DNA from: Ciona savignyi
Lineage: Eukaryota; Chordata; Ascidiacea; Phlebobranchia; Cionidae
Length of the DNA: 64,000 nt
Direction of reading: 5' to 3'
Assembly (NCBI GenBank): GCA_000149265.1
Contig: CH003198.1
Span: 66,071 to 130,070 of the forward strand
Part shown: positions 1 through 12,666 of the stretch, piece by piece
Position numbering within the stretch: position 1 is the stretch's first letter
Layout: each line of letters starts with the position of its first letter
Made by a program: the position numbers and the translations under genes
The notes under the pieces: generated by a model
Seen by the model: the letters and a program-made list of their open reading frames with translations, nothing else
What the model was told of the DNA's origin: nothing
Database searches by the model: none

Positions 1-297
1 AAGTGACAGGTATTGATCCCAAAACCGTCAGGTTAATGGCAAGATACGAAGACTCATTAGTCTAAATTCCCATTTATAATTGTATTAATACATAATCTAC
101 TTTTAGTTTCGAGAGTTTAACTAATATATACACACATTATAACCATTTTTTCAATACACAAATTTTTCAATACACAAAACACACTTTATATGCATTATTT
201 CAATACACAAACATTCTTCCATTTTGTTGTTAATTAGACGCTGGTGGCGTTTTATTGAATTAAAATATAAATTTCTAAATAACAAGCTACTAAGTAC

Positions 298-717
298 CCT
301 CTCTCTAGCCCTTCTCCATAATCTTGCTCCAGTTTTATTGGCAAGCACTGCCTCACTCTCTGTCCTTGGCATTGTAGTACTTCTATAACCTTCAAAGTTC
401 TCATCTATTACGTCATTAGAAATGAAGTCATCGGCATATCTAAACACGTCATCGGGCGTGGAAGGTGTGGTACATCCACCGGATTTCGACGACGATGATG
501 AAAACGTTGCCGAACGATCCCGCTGTCTCTGGTCCTCGCTCAAGCTTCTCGAATGCTTCTTAAAGAATTTCCTAAAGCTCCCGATCGATTTGTTTCTCGT
601 CAGTTTCGATTTCTGTTCTTTATTCTCATCCTTCTGATTATCGGAACCCGGGCTTCCCCGATCCGCGGACATTTCTAAAGGCCTGGCCAGCACTTCCTCG
701 ACGATTGTGTCTTCCAT
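298..717 (-). CDS. First coding exon of an unrecognised Ser/basic-rich protein (gene partial in window)
   Basis: The ATG at 717 opens an acidic start (MEDTIVEEVL), followed by a basic stretch containing SFRKFFKKHSRSLSE, a serine run (residues about 72-77) and a Thr/Pro patch. The exon most likely ends at the donor AGG|gtactt (intron starts at 297, phase 0), giving 140 codons. Past that point the open frame continues for 48 more codons with composition typical of intron. No domain is recognised. The basic and Ser-rich character suggests a phosphorylated cytoplasmic or nuclear protein, which is only a guess. Later exons would lie off the left edge. It is transcribed in the same direction as the Hox genes and sits downstream of Hox2, so it is the neighbour on the anterior side of the cluster. 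Coding status is supported by length and composition, not by homology. Confidence 0.6.
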
Positions 718-3700
718 TGCCGCGATGCGATCTAATGATAGTTAAAACCGCGTCGTCCTATTCACAGGTCTAATTCCCCTGCGAGTCTGCTTTATCGATC
801 GCACATCTAATGTATTAAGCAGGACGCAACTGTTATCGTTACGACTGCTTTGATCGTGATATATTTCAATTTCCGAAATGTTGCTGCTCCATGTATGGAT
901 AATTTGTAGTATTACAAACCTTTCATAATGAATTATTCCTGTAAGTAAAAGCTTTTATCCCCCAAATCCGACCCTCAAGACAATCTACCTTGATCCGTTC
1001 AGATATCTATCTGATAATTTCAGTATTAAAATCATTGATCAACTCACTGGGCTCCCCTGGCATTCTTCAACTTGGTCTGTACAGGTCGCATGAAGATTGG
1101 CTTTGCATATTTTACAACGAAGACCTTGTCTTTGAAAACCTGCGAAAACAATTTTCTATTTTGTTCGGTATCGATTACACAGCAAATTTCACAGATGCAT
1201 AAAGTGTTAATAGAATTATATCTTTTGGAAAGCTTTTAATGCATCAAATTAATTAAAAGTAGACCAAATGGTCTGCGGGTTAATATAACTGCACAAACCA
1301 TAACTCAAATGAAACTAGATATACATGGATAGAAATTACTTGTGATTCAAATAATTTCAAATTAAAAACATTCAAACATTGTCAATTTGAAATCAAAATC
1401 AACAATTGTTCAGTGGCGAACAACTCAAAACCATTCGTTTTTAAATTAAAACAAGCCAAAATGGTGAAGCATTCAAAACGAAACAAATCACTTTGCAAGC
1501 TGCTGGTTTGAAACACAGCACATATAACCTTTATTAACCTAGAGGTCCTGTTGTAAATTCCTTTGTGGTAGCATCTAGAATTTGTTGAATATAATGAAGT
1601 TATGATGTCACAGAGGGTATTGAAACGTAATAGAGATCACTCACCTACTAACAACCGATGACAAACGTCACAAAACGTTGCTTTTTTAAAATTGTGATTG
1701 CAGAAAATGTGTCCGTTGACTATTGTGTCAGGAATCGACTTGGGAGTGTTTCGGGTGGATTTTCCACAAACTGCGATGTTGCAAATTAGGACAAATATAT
1801 ATAGGACGCAAGAGAGGAAAAGTGGACAGTAGAAGTTGGTGTGAGTGCTAGGTATAAAGTGAGGGTGGTAGTTAATTGCTTTTGTTATGCAAAGTTGTTA
1901 AATTCTTTCATATTTGTGTTTCCCCAGAAATTAATAGGGAAGCAGTAGTATTTATAGACAAACATTAAGCAACATCGCTATAATGTGATCCATCAAAGTA
2001 ATATAAATGACTTCTATTTTAAGTTTCCAATGCAAACAACAAGCAATGTATAATTCGCATTGCATCCTTGGGCATTACATTATGATTTAAACCAGTGTTT
2101 CTTAACTTGTGCTGTGGAAATTAATTTTTGAGATATCTGTGATTGAAATAATTATAATTGCAATAATGCACTGTTATGGTGGTAAATCTGAAGCATTTTG
2201 TTGTTTTAATTATTTAAACAAATTTAAGATTTTTAATACTAGAATGTGAAAAATGGGCCAGTAAAAATAGTATAGTTTTGTAACGTAGCCTTAAAAAGGT
2301 TGTAAATCACTGTTTTAAACCAATAGTCGTTCAGTCACGTTAAAATTTTCAAAGTGTAGACATAATCCGGTTATTATTTAATGTTAAAATTAAACGACTA
2401 AAATTTAGTTATAGATTGCAACGTAATAAAGCCCAATATGACTCATACATGGTAAATGTCTCAAGGAAGAAATCCCTTTCGGTCTAATTGTTCTTGTTTC
2501 TGTTGACCCGTCTTTTCCATTGTCGTGTGGTGAACTTAATCTTTCACCCTGCAGAGTGTAAAATAACATTTATAAATATATAGATTTTACAATAATCAAC
2601 CGATTAGCCAACTTAGCAACAATAATTTTAAGTGAATTTTAACAAATAAGATGTTTTTTAGTATTCACAATTTGTGCATTGTTATACGGTAAATTAAACT
2701 TAAAGAAACGTCAGTGTTTTGGTGTCTTTAATAAGTGCAGACGGTCCAATTCTACATTCACTTATTCATACAGAATTAAAATCAACTGTCTAAGCGATCA
2801 ATACAGAATCATATCTACTTGATTATTTTTCACCTCAATTAATATTTCAGGGATCGATTCAACAAGCGACCGTGAGGACCAAGCGTGTGGTCTCTTTACG
2901 CCACCTAACGGTTCCATTTCACACAAACTTTTATAATCTGAAAAGAAAATCAATTTTCTTACTGATTGTGGTATAGTTAGGTGTATTTAAATTAAATATC
3001 CTTTTACTTCTGCTTTTTATACGTTTCTCTTACTTTTCTAAAGCATACAAACATTACTTCGAAAAGTTCAGACGGTTAAGGTTGCAGCCGTTAGTCTTAA
3101 GGTTCTGGGATCGAAACCAAAGTCCAGCTGGTCGGTTGTAATCTACGAGGAGACGTATTGAAAATCGTCTCACCCCAGTAAATAAATGGGTTAAACGAAA
3201 ACAAAATAAACATGAAGTATTCTACATATAACTGTATTCCATTATCCGAACAAACGGTTGAAATGATTTAAAAGAATGCACACAAAAAGCATCAACCACA
3301 CTTTCAAAGATTCAATTTTCCACACCTTCTCACGATTCACCTAACATCTCCGACATACGCACTTTATAACCTGTCGACACGGCCTGTCAAGAGACCGATT
3401 TATCGACCATTTTATATAGGTTTTCTTGGTGTGAGGCGCCTTGAATATAATTACAAACGGAGAAAATGTCCTCGTATGACGCACAGACCTTGTCTTTTCA
3501 CAAATTAGCACCTTCGGGATATCAGCTCAATTGTTCAATATTCTAATTGCATACAATTTTGTATGATTATTTTTTCCTGATCTTTTTTTGTTCAACTTGT
3601 TTTTTTTCTGCGCACACACTTTATGTCTTTTCATTTAACAAATCTGTAAAGACCACTCGAAATCTCAATATAAATAAATAACTCATCAATAAATAGGAAC

Positions 3701-5572
3701 TGGCTTTCTTCCATGGCCCATGCATTTATGAAGGCTCTCCTCTGCGAAATTAAATTTATTGATTCCCGATTAAAACCACGCTTTCTTTAAGACTTTCGAC
3801 GTTTGCATTGAAAACCAATAGTCGAGGATTTATCATAAATTTATGGCTTAAACGCTGGACTATAAAACAGGGTAATACCTACGACAATAATAATTCAAAC
3901 CTTTGATGACATTTATATTAATTATTGCGTAACACCTGCATTTGTAAGGTAAATCTCACTTAACACCTGCAAATACTATAAACCTCACTAAATAATCAAA
4001 ATTCAGGTGTTTGATGCAATAAATGATACAGAATAACTGCTGCATATTGACTATTTATGAACAACATTCTCCAAACGATCGCGCAATGCAATGAACGCGC
4101 GAAGCGTCTCGAGATTGCCTTTCATTCTTGTCCTGCATTGTTTTGTGACCTCACAATGGAAGGCGAATATTGCACTGAATAAACGAAGTGTTGACAAGCA
4201 GTCTTTATAACTACTACTGACGCCACAATACACTAATCCGTGACCACCCCAAGGTTAATTGGAGCTACTTTGATTAACGTCTAACCAGCATCACATTCTT
4301 ACCACACGAGGCAGTAGAAGCATTCAGGTTTCTAATTTATTCAAAACCTAATCCATAATTACCATAATGTCTGGTTTAAGAAAAATCCCAGTATTACAGC
4401 AGCGCTATTTGGTAATGAAATTACTTCGTCTAAATAATCATCACAGAACCTTTAATCTTTCCAAACATTCCTGCTCTGGCAGTATTTACTAAATGTCTCT
4501 GTCCCTTTGATCATTCATTCCCACAAACGCCTGGTAATAAAACGCTCCTTTTACAGCACAGAAGGGATTTTGTAATCAATAATATCTTTCCTTCACATGC
4601 CGCCATGATAATTGAAGTATATCCATTGTCGGCGGTCGATTTTTCTGATCTCAGATCCGTGTTCATTCCTGACCTCGCAACCTAGCTTTCCACCTGACGC
4701 ACAAACTATCGACTTTGTGTTTCTTCCTTGTAGAAACATGAATCGCGACGTATATTGGAAACACTTCACGTTGCTGAAAGTAACTCAATTCTGAAACGAT
4801 CGATTTGCTGACTATTATCCTCGTCAAATACCTAATTTAATTTTAAAAGATACAGCGCGATGGTATTCGTCGTAGTAAACCACGGTAGAAACAGGCCCCT
4901 CTGGCATTGTAAGTCTCTACTCATCTTAGTAATCTGATTAGATATTTCACTTTGATAACAAGATATACGAGAGAAATACACATTAAGCAACTACATCTGG
5001 TGTCCATTCAAGCTAACTGTGTTTCCGCCATCCACCGTTCGACCGGGACGTTTATGAACTGCTTATAACATGTCTGTGACGTATATTCATCATAGCTGAT
5101 GACATCTACTTCCAGTCGTCTCATAAACAATGACACCCATTCCAATATAAATGTTTAGGGATTATGACGTAATCAAACGTTCGATATCTTCTAGAACTGA
5201 AGCGCCTTAGCATTCCACCAAGTGTTTGATCATAATGCTATTTGTTAACCAGCTATTGGGAAGTAAAAATGGTGACTTTAATCTACCAAGGTACATCGTG
5301 GTCGCGCGTGACCCTAGAACGATGACAACACACCGAAATAAACCTCATGTTTTGAATATAAATAACTTGCTAAGTCTATGCTGTCTTGTGCAACAGAAAT
5401 AGACAAATGACATTGATTAAAGAACTCACGCATATCTTCAATCCCTTTTTAGCTTATAGGCGCTTTAGAGTTTCTAATTTTAAAGTTAGGGGAAGTTGTG
5501 CTTGCCTGTTTGTGCTTTTTATGAACTGATCAACTTTTGTTTGCATGATTGCATCTACAAAAGGCTTTGCTT
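718..5572. other. Intergenic stretch between the left-edge gene and the Hox2 3' end
   Basis: No convincing exon is seen on either strand. It is AT-rich with scattered CRE-like octamers and one diverged tRNA-type repeat near 3.06-3.2 kb. Short ORFs of 60-70 codons here show no splice context or recognisable product. Confidence 0.5.
3056..3195 (+). mobile_element. Diverged tRNA-derived SINE-like repeat
   Basis: It contains a B-box-like GGTTCTGGGATCGAAACC preceded by an A-box-like CAGCCGTTAGTCTTAAGG. It then has CTGGTCGGTTGT and a tail CCAGTAAATAAATGGGTT, resembling the order of blocks in the better-preserved SINE copies at 18.5 and 56.4 kb. It is clearly more diverged, so family membership is inferred. 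Confidence 0.45.
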
Positions 5573-5578
5573 ATTTAT
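5573..5578 (-). promoter_or_regulatory. Candidate polyadenylation signal for Hox2
   Basis: AATAAA on the minus strand about 265 nt beyond the Hox2 stop codon. It is the first good hexamer outside the immediate vicinity of the stop; another AATAAA-like word lies close to the coding end near 5870, inside the last exon. Confidence 0.4.
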
Positions 5579-5840
5579 TCTTTTTGTTATGAACTGAATA
5601 ATTTTTGCGATCATTAGCTTGATTAAATCTGCAAATTTGTTTAATCTCTACAAAGATCAATGTCGTAATACTCTGTAAGTACTTGTGTAATGTTGGTTCC
5701 TCTATAGCCCCCGGCACTGCCGGTAAATCGGTTCAGAAACATCGGATTACTTTTCTTTAAAAAAATTATCCCGTTTAAAATCTCAATGTATTGATTGCTA
5801 AGGCCATACAACAATTAGTACAAATATGTAGGTAAACAGG

Positions 5841-8800
5841 TCACATGTCAAGGAGCTTTTGTGCATTGCTTAATAAACCGGAAGTTTGCGATATATTGAC
5901 TGTGTGAGCGTCATATTGTGGTGTGTACGGTTTGGGGTATTTCCCTGCTATGAAGGGTGGTTTTCTCACTTCATGGGGACTTTCCCGCTCCCGATACATA
6001 TTCTGCTCGGGTGCAAACCCATTTTCGTATGGAATATACTTAGTTGGTCGGAAGGTGGTGTCGAAACCAGGGTGGTAGTTAAAGTTGTAAGAATTGGCGT
6101 TGTTATCAAATAAAGGAAACGGTTTCGAATGAAAATTAGGAGCGGCTGTTTGGGTGGTTTTCCAAGTAGGGTAGACAGGCTGTATTGGAATAGGCTTGTC
6201 TGTAGTAATATGCGGGTAGTTATATGAGGCTTGAGGTTTAACACTGTGAGATAATGCTGTTGGTACATACTCATTCGGAGTCCAGCATTTTGGCTCTGTA
6301 CCGCCACCGAACGGTTTTAATGTTTCACTTGAAGTTGTCGCGTGGTGGCGTGGTTGATGTATGGATGTCAGGAAATGTCCAGCGACGTTGTCAGGGTTGG
6401 TAGCATGATGCTTCGAGCTTTTTGAGCACTCGTTGGCTGAATGCTGCCAAGTGGTATCGAACTCTCGATGTTCCGATCCACACTTCATATGTTGGTGGCA
6501 GCTATGTTGCGAAACACTGTTGGTGACTTTTAAAGTCGGGGTTTGTGACGTGGTACACACGTCATTCATCATTACGTCATTACTCATCGATGCTTCGCAT
6601 TTCACATACCCGCTGTTTGTATTTGCAGTGTCATGCAATGATGAATCAGTGGTTTCAGTTACATCTGCTGGGTTGCTAATATCCATTATCGTTTCATTTC
6701 CACTTTTTGGTGAAGACACCGCTTTTCCATCGTCATCGCTTAATTCGCCACTAGAAGAATGACGTAATTTCCTTTTGTTGGAACCTTTCACCAATTTATC
6801 GTCATCAATTTTATCCGTTTCTACGTCACTTCCTCGTTCTTTGACGTCATTCTTTTCGTCACCGCTCGTCGCGTCAGAATCGTCATTGTCTTTCTGCGAT
6901 TGTTGCAATTGTTGACGTTTATGTTTCATTCGTCGATTCTGGAACCAAACCTTCACCTGCCTGGAATGTACAGCGATTCATATCAAGATTTTCGTGAATT
7001 AATTCAATTATTTGTAAATTAAGTTAGAATTTTCGTGGATTAAAGTCGAGTTTTTTGTTGATTAAGTCAAGTTAATTTTGAATCAAATCAATTTATTCGT
7101 GAATTGGTCAAGTTATTCGACAATGCACATTGATTGGGATGTAAATACCTCTCAGTGAGATCCAACAACGTCGCGATTTCGATTCTTCTCGGTCGACAAA
7201 GGTATTTATTATAGTGGAATTCCTTTTCCAGCTCGAGTAGTTGGGTATTGGTGTATGCAGTACGGAGACGTCTCGAGGCGCCCGCAGGTCGAATTCCTGT
7301 GATAATATCAATTTATTGAACGTTTGATCTCGCTTGGATCGATTCTAGAATATGAGATCCGACTAAAGTGGATATTGGTCGCCATTTTGGTTGGCTAGAG
7401 TTTCAATACACATATATGATATGTCGCTTATTTTGTTCAAAATAAAAAGCGATAAATAGTTAAGTTATTTGTCAAATCATTATAATATTATAGTAAAACC
7501 AAGTGGATAAGTGTTAACACCCACAACAATTTCTAAAAAATTTACATCGGGTAAAAGTAAAAATAAAATATGGCTGACATGACATCTACTTTCACTTTTA
7601 ATCAGAACAACTTGCGTAAACCTCCAACGAAGATTAATGAGGTTTTAAATGGGCAATTGTATTTCTATTGCAGTGTTTATATTACACTGGGTGATATTGA
7701 ATTGTCCAAGGAAAGATTGCAGACACAAAATAAACAATTCGGCAGGTGTTAACCAACGGGGTTTTTACTGGTAGATTTAACCTACTGTTTAAAGTATTCA
7801 CATTGTACATTTTATGTAATTCTTTTATTACAATATTTAAAGAATAATAAGTTTTGTTCTTTTTGTTTTATTTTGGTAGTTATTCAAGTAACCTCGCCAA
7901 TAGTACATTACAACCATAAACAGTATTTATAGTTCTTGGAGTATTTTATTATATCTAGAACTTTAAAATTTAGGTGACTAATCGTAATGGATAAACTGTT
8001 ATCACGATCTTTGAAAAAAACAACTCGCTTTATTTGAACAAGTCGATTTGTCAATGATCTGTAAACCACTCCCAACACTGATCCGACTCAATTCGAAGTG
8101 ACCGGTTTAACCTTGTTCAACTAATCCAACATAATCGCATTACCCCGTTCACGATACTTAAAACTCAGTGATGCACTTGACAATTTCAGGTACTGTGGGA
8201 ATCATTGATCGCGTGAAATATAATGTAAAATCTTTTCAATCTGTGAACACTGCTCAAGAGGTGTGAAAGTATTTTCTGCATCGCGCTTGAACGCTTTTAT
8301 CGCGGAAAAGTCGTGTTCGTAATCCGATTAAATTCGACAAGTTTGGATACAATTTTTACCGACAAACTAAACGACATTTGATTGACACACGTCAGTGAAT
8401 ACGAAAGACTGCGCGCAAATCATGTTTTTGGACATTTTTATTAAACTAAGGACCCTGGACTCGCAATAAATACTGATGAATCAATGTTTGGCACTTGCCA
8501 CTTAATTAAATACACAAGTTCGAGTGCCCAAATAATGAAGCTACTGATTTTCAATGACCTCAGTATATGCAAATATAAGTTCTTGGGTAGCGTTTCGAAC
8601 AATCAAACGACATTGGTCAACTGCGAGTGAATGTTGCACCTGTGCGAAGTGTGATTATTGAGCTTGATTGAGCGTTTCATGCGAATTGATAGATGTTATG
8701 CCCAACAACGGTCGGAACCTTTCTATATCGATACCAAGCACGGTGTGTAGTGTTGAATTGGGATATTTTAACATCTGATCTCTTTGGAAGTGTGGCTCGT

Positions 8801-11800
8801 TATGAGTGTGGCTCATATTGACGGGCAATCTCCCTATTTAGACACGGTTAGGATGGTTGTGTGCAGGATTTTTTAGGGCTAGATTTGGATCCCATGATGG
8901 GCACATTACCACGACCGTTTTTATATAAGAGTCGGAATATCTATCTATAGGCCGCGATAACCATTCGGCCACATTCGGCCACAAGTACAATTTTGTGACC
9001 GATTAATTATCGAAATACTGAGGGTTGAAACGTTGATTGGGTATCGTCAGCTAGCCTTGGCAGATGTGCACACAATTAAACATTATTGCGTCATACTTTC
9101 TTATAATTATCAGCGTGAATATTCGCGCCATGTTTGTTACAAACACAATGGACAAACAATCGACCAACAATGGCGAAACAAGGCTACCTTACATGAGCAA
9201 ACAAAATATGGTGCTTTCTACAGCAACCGCAGATAAAAGATTCAAACAAAAAACTGTATTGGAATTATTGCGTCATAAAATCCAGCACTACTTTCTTTCA
9301 ACTATACATTCCGGAAAAATTTAAACAAGAAACTGTATCGAAAAGTAAAAAAATCCAGCACTAGCTATACATTCCGGTTTCTTGCAATATGGACTGATTA
9401 TTCGCGAATTATGACAATTGACGCGCTCCATAACGGTCGCGGCGAATCTAGGAACCATCAATCAAATCTTAAGGTTTAATATTTTCGAATTAAATCTTGT
9501 AATTGTCGATAATATCTCACGACTACAACCAATTAGGCGATGTTAAAATCATTTTGTAGAAATCCGAACAAATAAACCGAAACGATGATTGACAAAAATA
9601 ACAGACATGTCACAATGTATATTTATAACCTATATCTGTATGTGATCCGTTAATTTGGTTTATGATGTAACAACAGTAGCACATTGCTATTATTTGCTCA
9701 CAATGCCGACTGTTTGTCATTGAACTTTATAGAAATAAAGTTTGAAAGTTAAATATTTGTTGACTGTGCGATAAGAACTGTACATTGCCCTCTTAGTGTC
9801 AGTTTAGCCGTCAAAATATCATGATCAACATAATTCAGCAAGGTTTTGACACGCAATACAGTGTGAATTGTTGGCTTAGAACATACTTAACAATATAACC
9901 ACCACTTATACTGTGGTTGGCGTGTTTCTCAGAATATAACGAAAAATTAATTTGTCCCCAAAATTCATTGCTAATAGATGATTTTCTAAAATGTTTAAAG
10001 ACAAAAATGTCTAGAATTCGAACCTAACAATAAACATAACTTTGCAAAAAAACTTATTAAAGTGAATAAAAATGGTTTAGTTTCGCAAAAAGTTGGTGAT
10101 ATTTTGCTGCAACCTCAGTTGTTTATGCTTGTTGGTTGCACAAGTGGACGATAACAACACAACACGGGTTTCATTGGCAGAACAACTTTAAGCTTGAAAC
10201 CAAAGACTTGAACATCAGGCTTGCTGCCGGGTTAGCCACTTTAGGGTGAGCAGGGAATGTGGTCACGGACCACAGCTCAAGCGGGTGGCCACCCAGAGTG
10301 GCTTCACGTTACAAGGCGAAGTGAAATTGGACTCCTGGCCGGGTGCAACACAAACATTTTCTCTCAAATCCAGCAAGAGGTGAAACTAATGCAAATACGT
10401 GCGTTGCAAGAATATAAGTCATTGTGCATTGGGAACTGCGAACGCTTTCACTTGTTATGATTCGCGTTATTGCCGCAAGCGCGAAACGCGAGTTACGCGA
10501 TATAAAAATGGCGTCTGTCGCCAAACCGTCGCTGAACAGTCGCAATAAATTTCAAGTAAACTCAATTTGTCCCCTACAACAAATCACTAACTGCACAAAA
10601 CCCGGTTGGTTAGCAAGATATAAGTCTTCAAAGGAAAAGTGTGTTTGGCTCGATGATCATGTAAACAGAGTGGACAGTTGGCTGGCAGTGATGGATGGTC
10701 CGAGGGCTTCAAACGCTCCGCTGCAGGGTTGGCAGCAAGTACCAGTTCTTCTGGTTTCCTCATTTCTATTTACTCAATTATATCGACCAACTTATAAGTT
10801 TGCATTTAGCTCCAACAATACTTTGAATAAAGTAGATTATGTTTGATCGATTGTTCGAGCTTGCAACTACAGGTGGCGTTTTGACACGTCATTAATCATG
10901 GGGTTTAACGCGCGCTTAGATCTCAATTAATTTCCATCCTGACAGGGTGAGAACGCGGAGTCTCAAAATAAAAGTAACTCTGCGTTCAGCTGAAAGCGGG
11001 GAAAACATGGCGTCTAATTTTTACATCGCGGCACCGACTTAAATGAACCGCATAATTCGTCAAGTTTTGGAAACATTGGAATCAAAAATCACAAAACAAA
11101 CATTAAACCTCAGTTATTTGAAGAATGCACAGTGTTAAATAGGATGTGGGAAATTATTAAAGTATGAGCGAATATTTTTTTAAATTGAATTTCTAACGAG
11201 TAATAGAAATATGGCGAAAACTGTTATTTAAATTAAATATTGTATACATTTTGAAATTACCAAACTACTTATATGACCAACTTAAATAAAACAGTTTTAA
11301 GCCTAAAGCTTAACTTTTTGCAAGTATAGCAATTCTTTTCTGTGTCATTATTCAGCTATTTGACTTAAACAAACAACGTTGACAAGATTTCGTGCGATTT
11401 CCGCTAAATTCCAATCCTCACTCACCCGTGCCAAGTGACTATTACGTGATGATTGATATTATGACGTAACAACCGGTCGGTCTTTGCAAACGAAATTTTA
11501 AGCAAAGTTTTTCTGAGAATTTTTTTTAAATTACGGAGTCCAATTAGCTGATTATTGAACTACATACAATTCATAAGTTGCACCAAACCTATTAAAACGC
11601 AGATATCGAAAAAAAGACAAATTCACATCATAAAATATGGGTTTAATTAAAAATATGGCGTGTCCTTTTAATAAACTGAAATTTTCAACAACCAAACTTT
11701 AAGTCTACAATAATTCAAGAATGTTTATTTAAAAAATTTGTCTTTTAGCATATACATAATGTTGTAAACACAGTTCGAGGGATTGTGTTACAACATGCGA

Positions 11801-12517
11801 ACCATCTAGTGAGGTTCGGAATAATGTAAATTCAAAGATATTGCACTCACTTCTCGTTTCAATTGGTTTCTTTCCCATTTTCTTCTCTCGCATCCACGGG
11901 AAATCTGGACATTTTTCATCTCTCACCTCGTAGTCGCCTCGTGGATATTGTATGAATGGATCCACTGGGTACATATGGGGGGTCGAGTAGGGGGGAATCC
12001 CCATGTAGCCGGGTTCAGGATGCCCCATAGTAAACCCCGCTTGGTCATGGGGTTCATCGAACCCTGCTCGCGATGGGTCGAAGTGCGATGGGTAGTTGTA
12101 TCTTGGGTCATAATGTGTTGTATCATGGCGCATTGAATAGACGGGATGATGGGTTCGGTAGTTGGTACCTTGCATATAGTCGGAGTGTATTGGTGGATAC
12201 TGTGCTCCGTGGTTCGACGTAGGGTGGGCGGCGGAGTTGTTCGGCGGACTTGAGAAATTCATTTTCCCGCGGGGAGAGTTGGAAACCGTCGATATCGGCG
12301 AGAAAGCGATCGGTAACGACTGCGACGATGTTGGACTACTTTGCAAACTACTTCCGTTCGAATCTATCGCTTCATCTTTCTGTTGAGCGCGGTCGAACGC
12401 GGCGGGCGACTTCCGGAAAACGTCAGAATGTCCATTGTCTTCGATTCCAGAACCAACGATGTTTAGACACTCGGCAAGAGTTGGCTGCGAGTTAATAAAC
12501 CCCGTCTCGCGTATCAT
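5841..12517 (-). CDS. Hox2: Hox2: anterior (PG2) homeodomain transcription factor, 3 exons
   Basis: Exons are 11851-12517, 7149-7296 and 5841-6960, joining in phase to 644 codons. The N-terminus has the PG2 signature [13 protein letters not shown] right after the ATG; an in-frame TAA lies 15 nt upstream of it. Exon 1 is rich in Pro/Tyr/His and ends with hexapeptide FPWM (residues about 206-209, Phe for the usual Tyr). The homeodomain (about 230-289) reads [16 protein letters not shown], then CRPRR, then [12 protein letters not shown], typical of group 2. A 188-bp intron (6961-7148) splits Arg43 of the homeodomain (GAG AG|gtattt ... cag|G CAG). The tail after the homeodomain is long (about 350 aa), first acidic/Ser-rich and then Tyr/Pro-rich. 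The family acts in the nucleus with PBC partners to set anterior identity. Intron 1 is about 4.55 kb. Identity is secure; the start is very likely. Confidence 0.95.
6979..7121. repeat. Hox2: Imperfect tandem repeat filling the Hox2 homeobox intron
   Basis: Units of roughly 24-35 nt based on TTTTCGTGGATTAAAGTC / GTTGATTAAGTCAAGTTA recur about five times. They occupy most of the 188-bp intron between the two homeobox exons. Units are diverged, so this is an old or decayed minisatellite. Confidence 0.6.
8872..8985 (-). mobile_element. tRNA-like short repeat (family 2)
   Basis: On the minus strand this copy reads TGGCCGAATGGTTATCGCGG (A-box-like), then a short spacer and ACGGTC, then a decayed B-box region ending near CCTAAAAAA. 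Similar units occur at 18.4, 35.2, 35.3, 42.5, 44.9, 46.8, 46.9 and 55-58 kb. Confidence 0.6.
9241..9377. repeat. Two-copy imperfect tandem duplication in Hox2 intron 1
   Basis: Two adjacent units (9241-9314 and about 9318-9377) share AAACAA(A/G)AAACTGTAT, then AAATCCAGCACTA, then CTATACATTCCGG in the same order. The second unit lacks about 12 nt. Confidence 0.7.
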
Positions 12518-12658
12518 TATTACGTCACAAACTTACATTGTTCTTTTCCATCTGAATGACAAGAATAAAAATTCTAGTTTACAACGAAAAGCGAAAATAT
12601 TTCCATTCGCCATTTTGTTTAAAGTTGAACGAAAATATGTTTCTCGAATTATTGTCTC

Positions 12659-12666
12659 TTTATATA
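12659..12666 (-). promoter_or_regulatory. Hox2: TATA box of the Hox2 promoter (candidate)
   Basis: TATATAAA on the minus strand lies about 142 nt upstream of the Hox2 ATG. That would place transcription start about 110 nt before the ATG. No in-frame ATG occurs between it and the chosen start. Confidence 0.5.

Larger units (their letters stand above)
7297..11850 (-). other. Hox2: Hox2 intron 1
   Basis: A 4.55-kb intron separates the hexapeptide exon from the first homeobox exon (donor A|gtgagt at 11850, acceptor atcacag before 7296, phase 1). It holds a minus-oriented tRNA-like repeat (about 8.9 kb), an imperfect 65-75 nt tandem duplication (9.24-9.38 kb), and a long antisense open frame (10424-10846) for which I see no support as a gene. 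Confidence 0.8.

Noticed and set aside
10424..10846. 140-codon plus-strand ORF in Hox2 intron 1
   Set aside because: Long, but with no domain, no splice context and composition like translated noncoding DNA. ORFs of this size are expected by chance in 64 kb.
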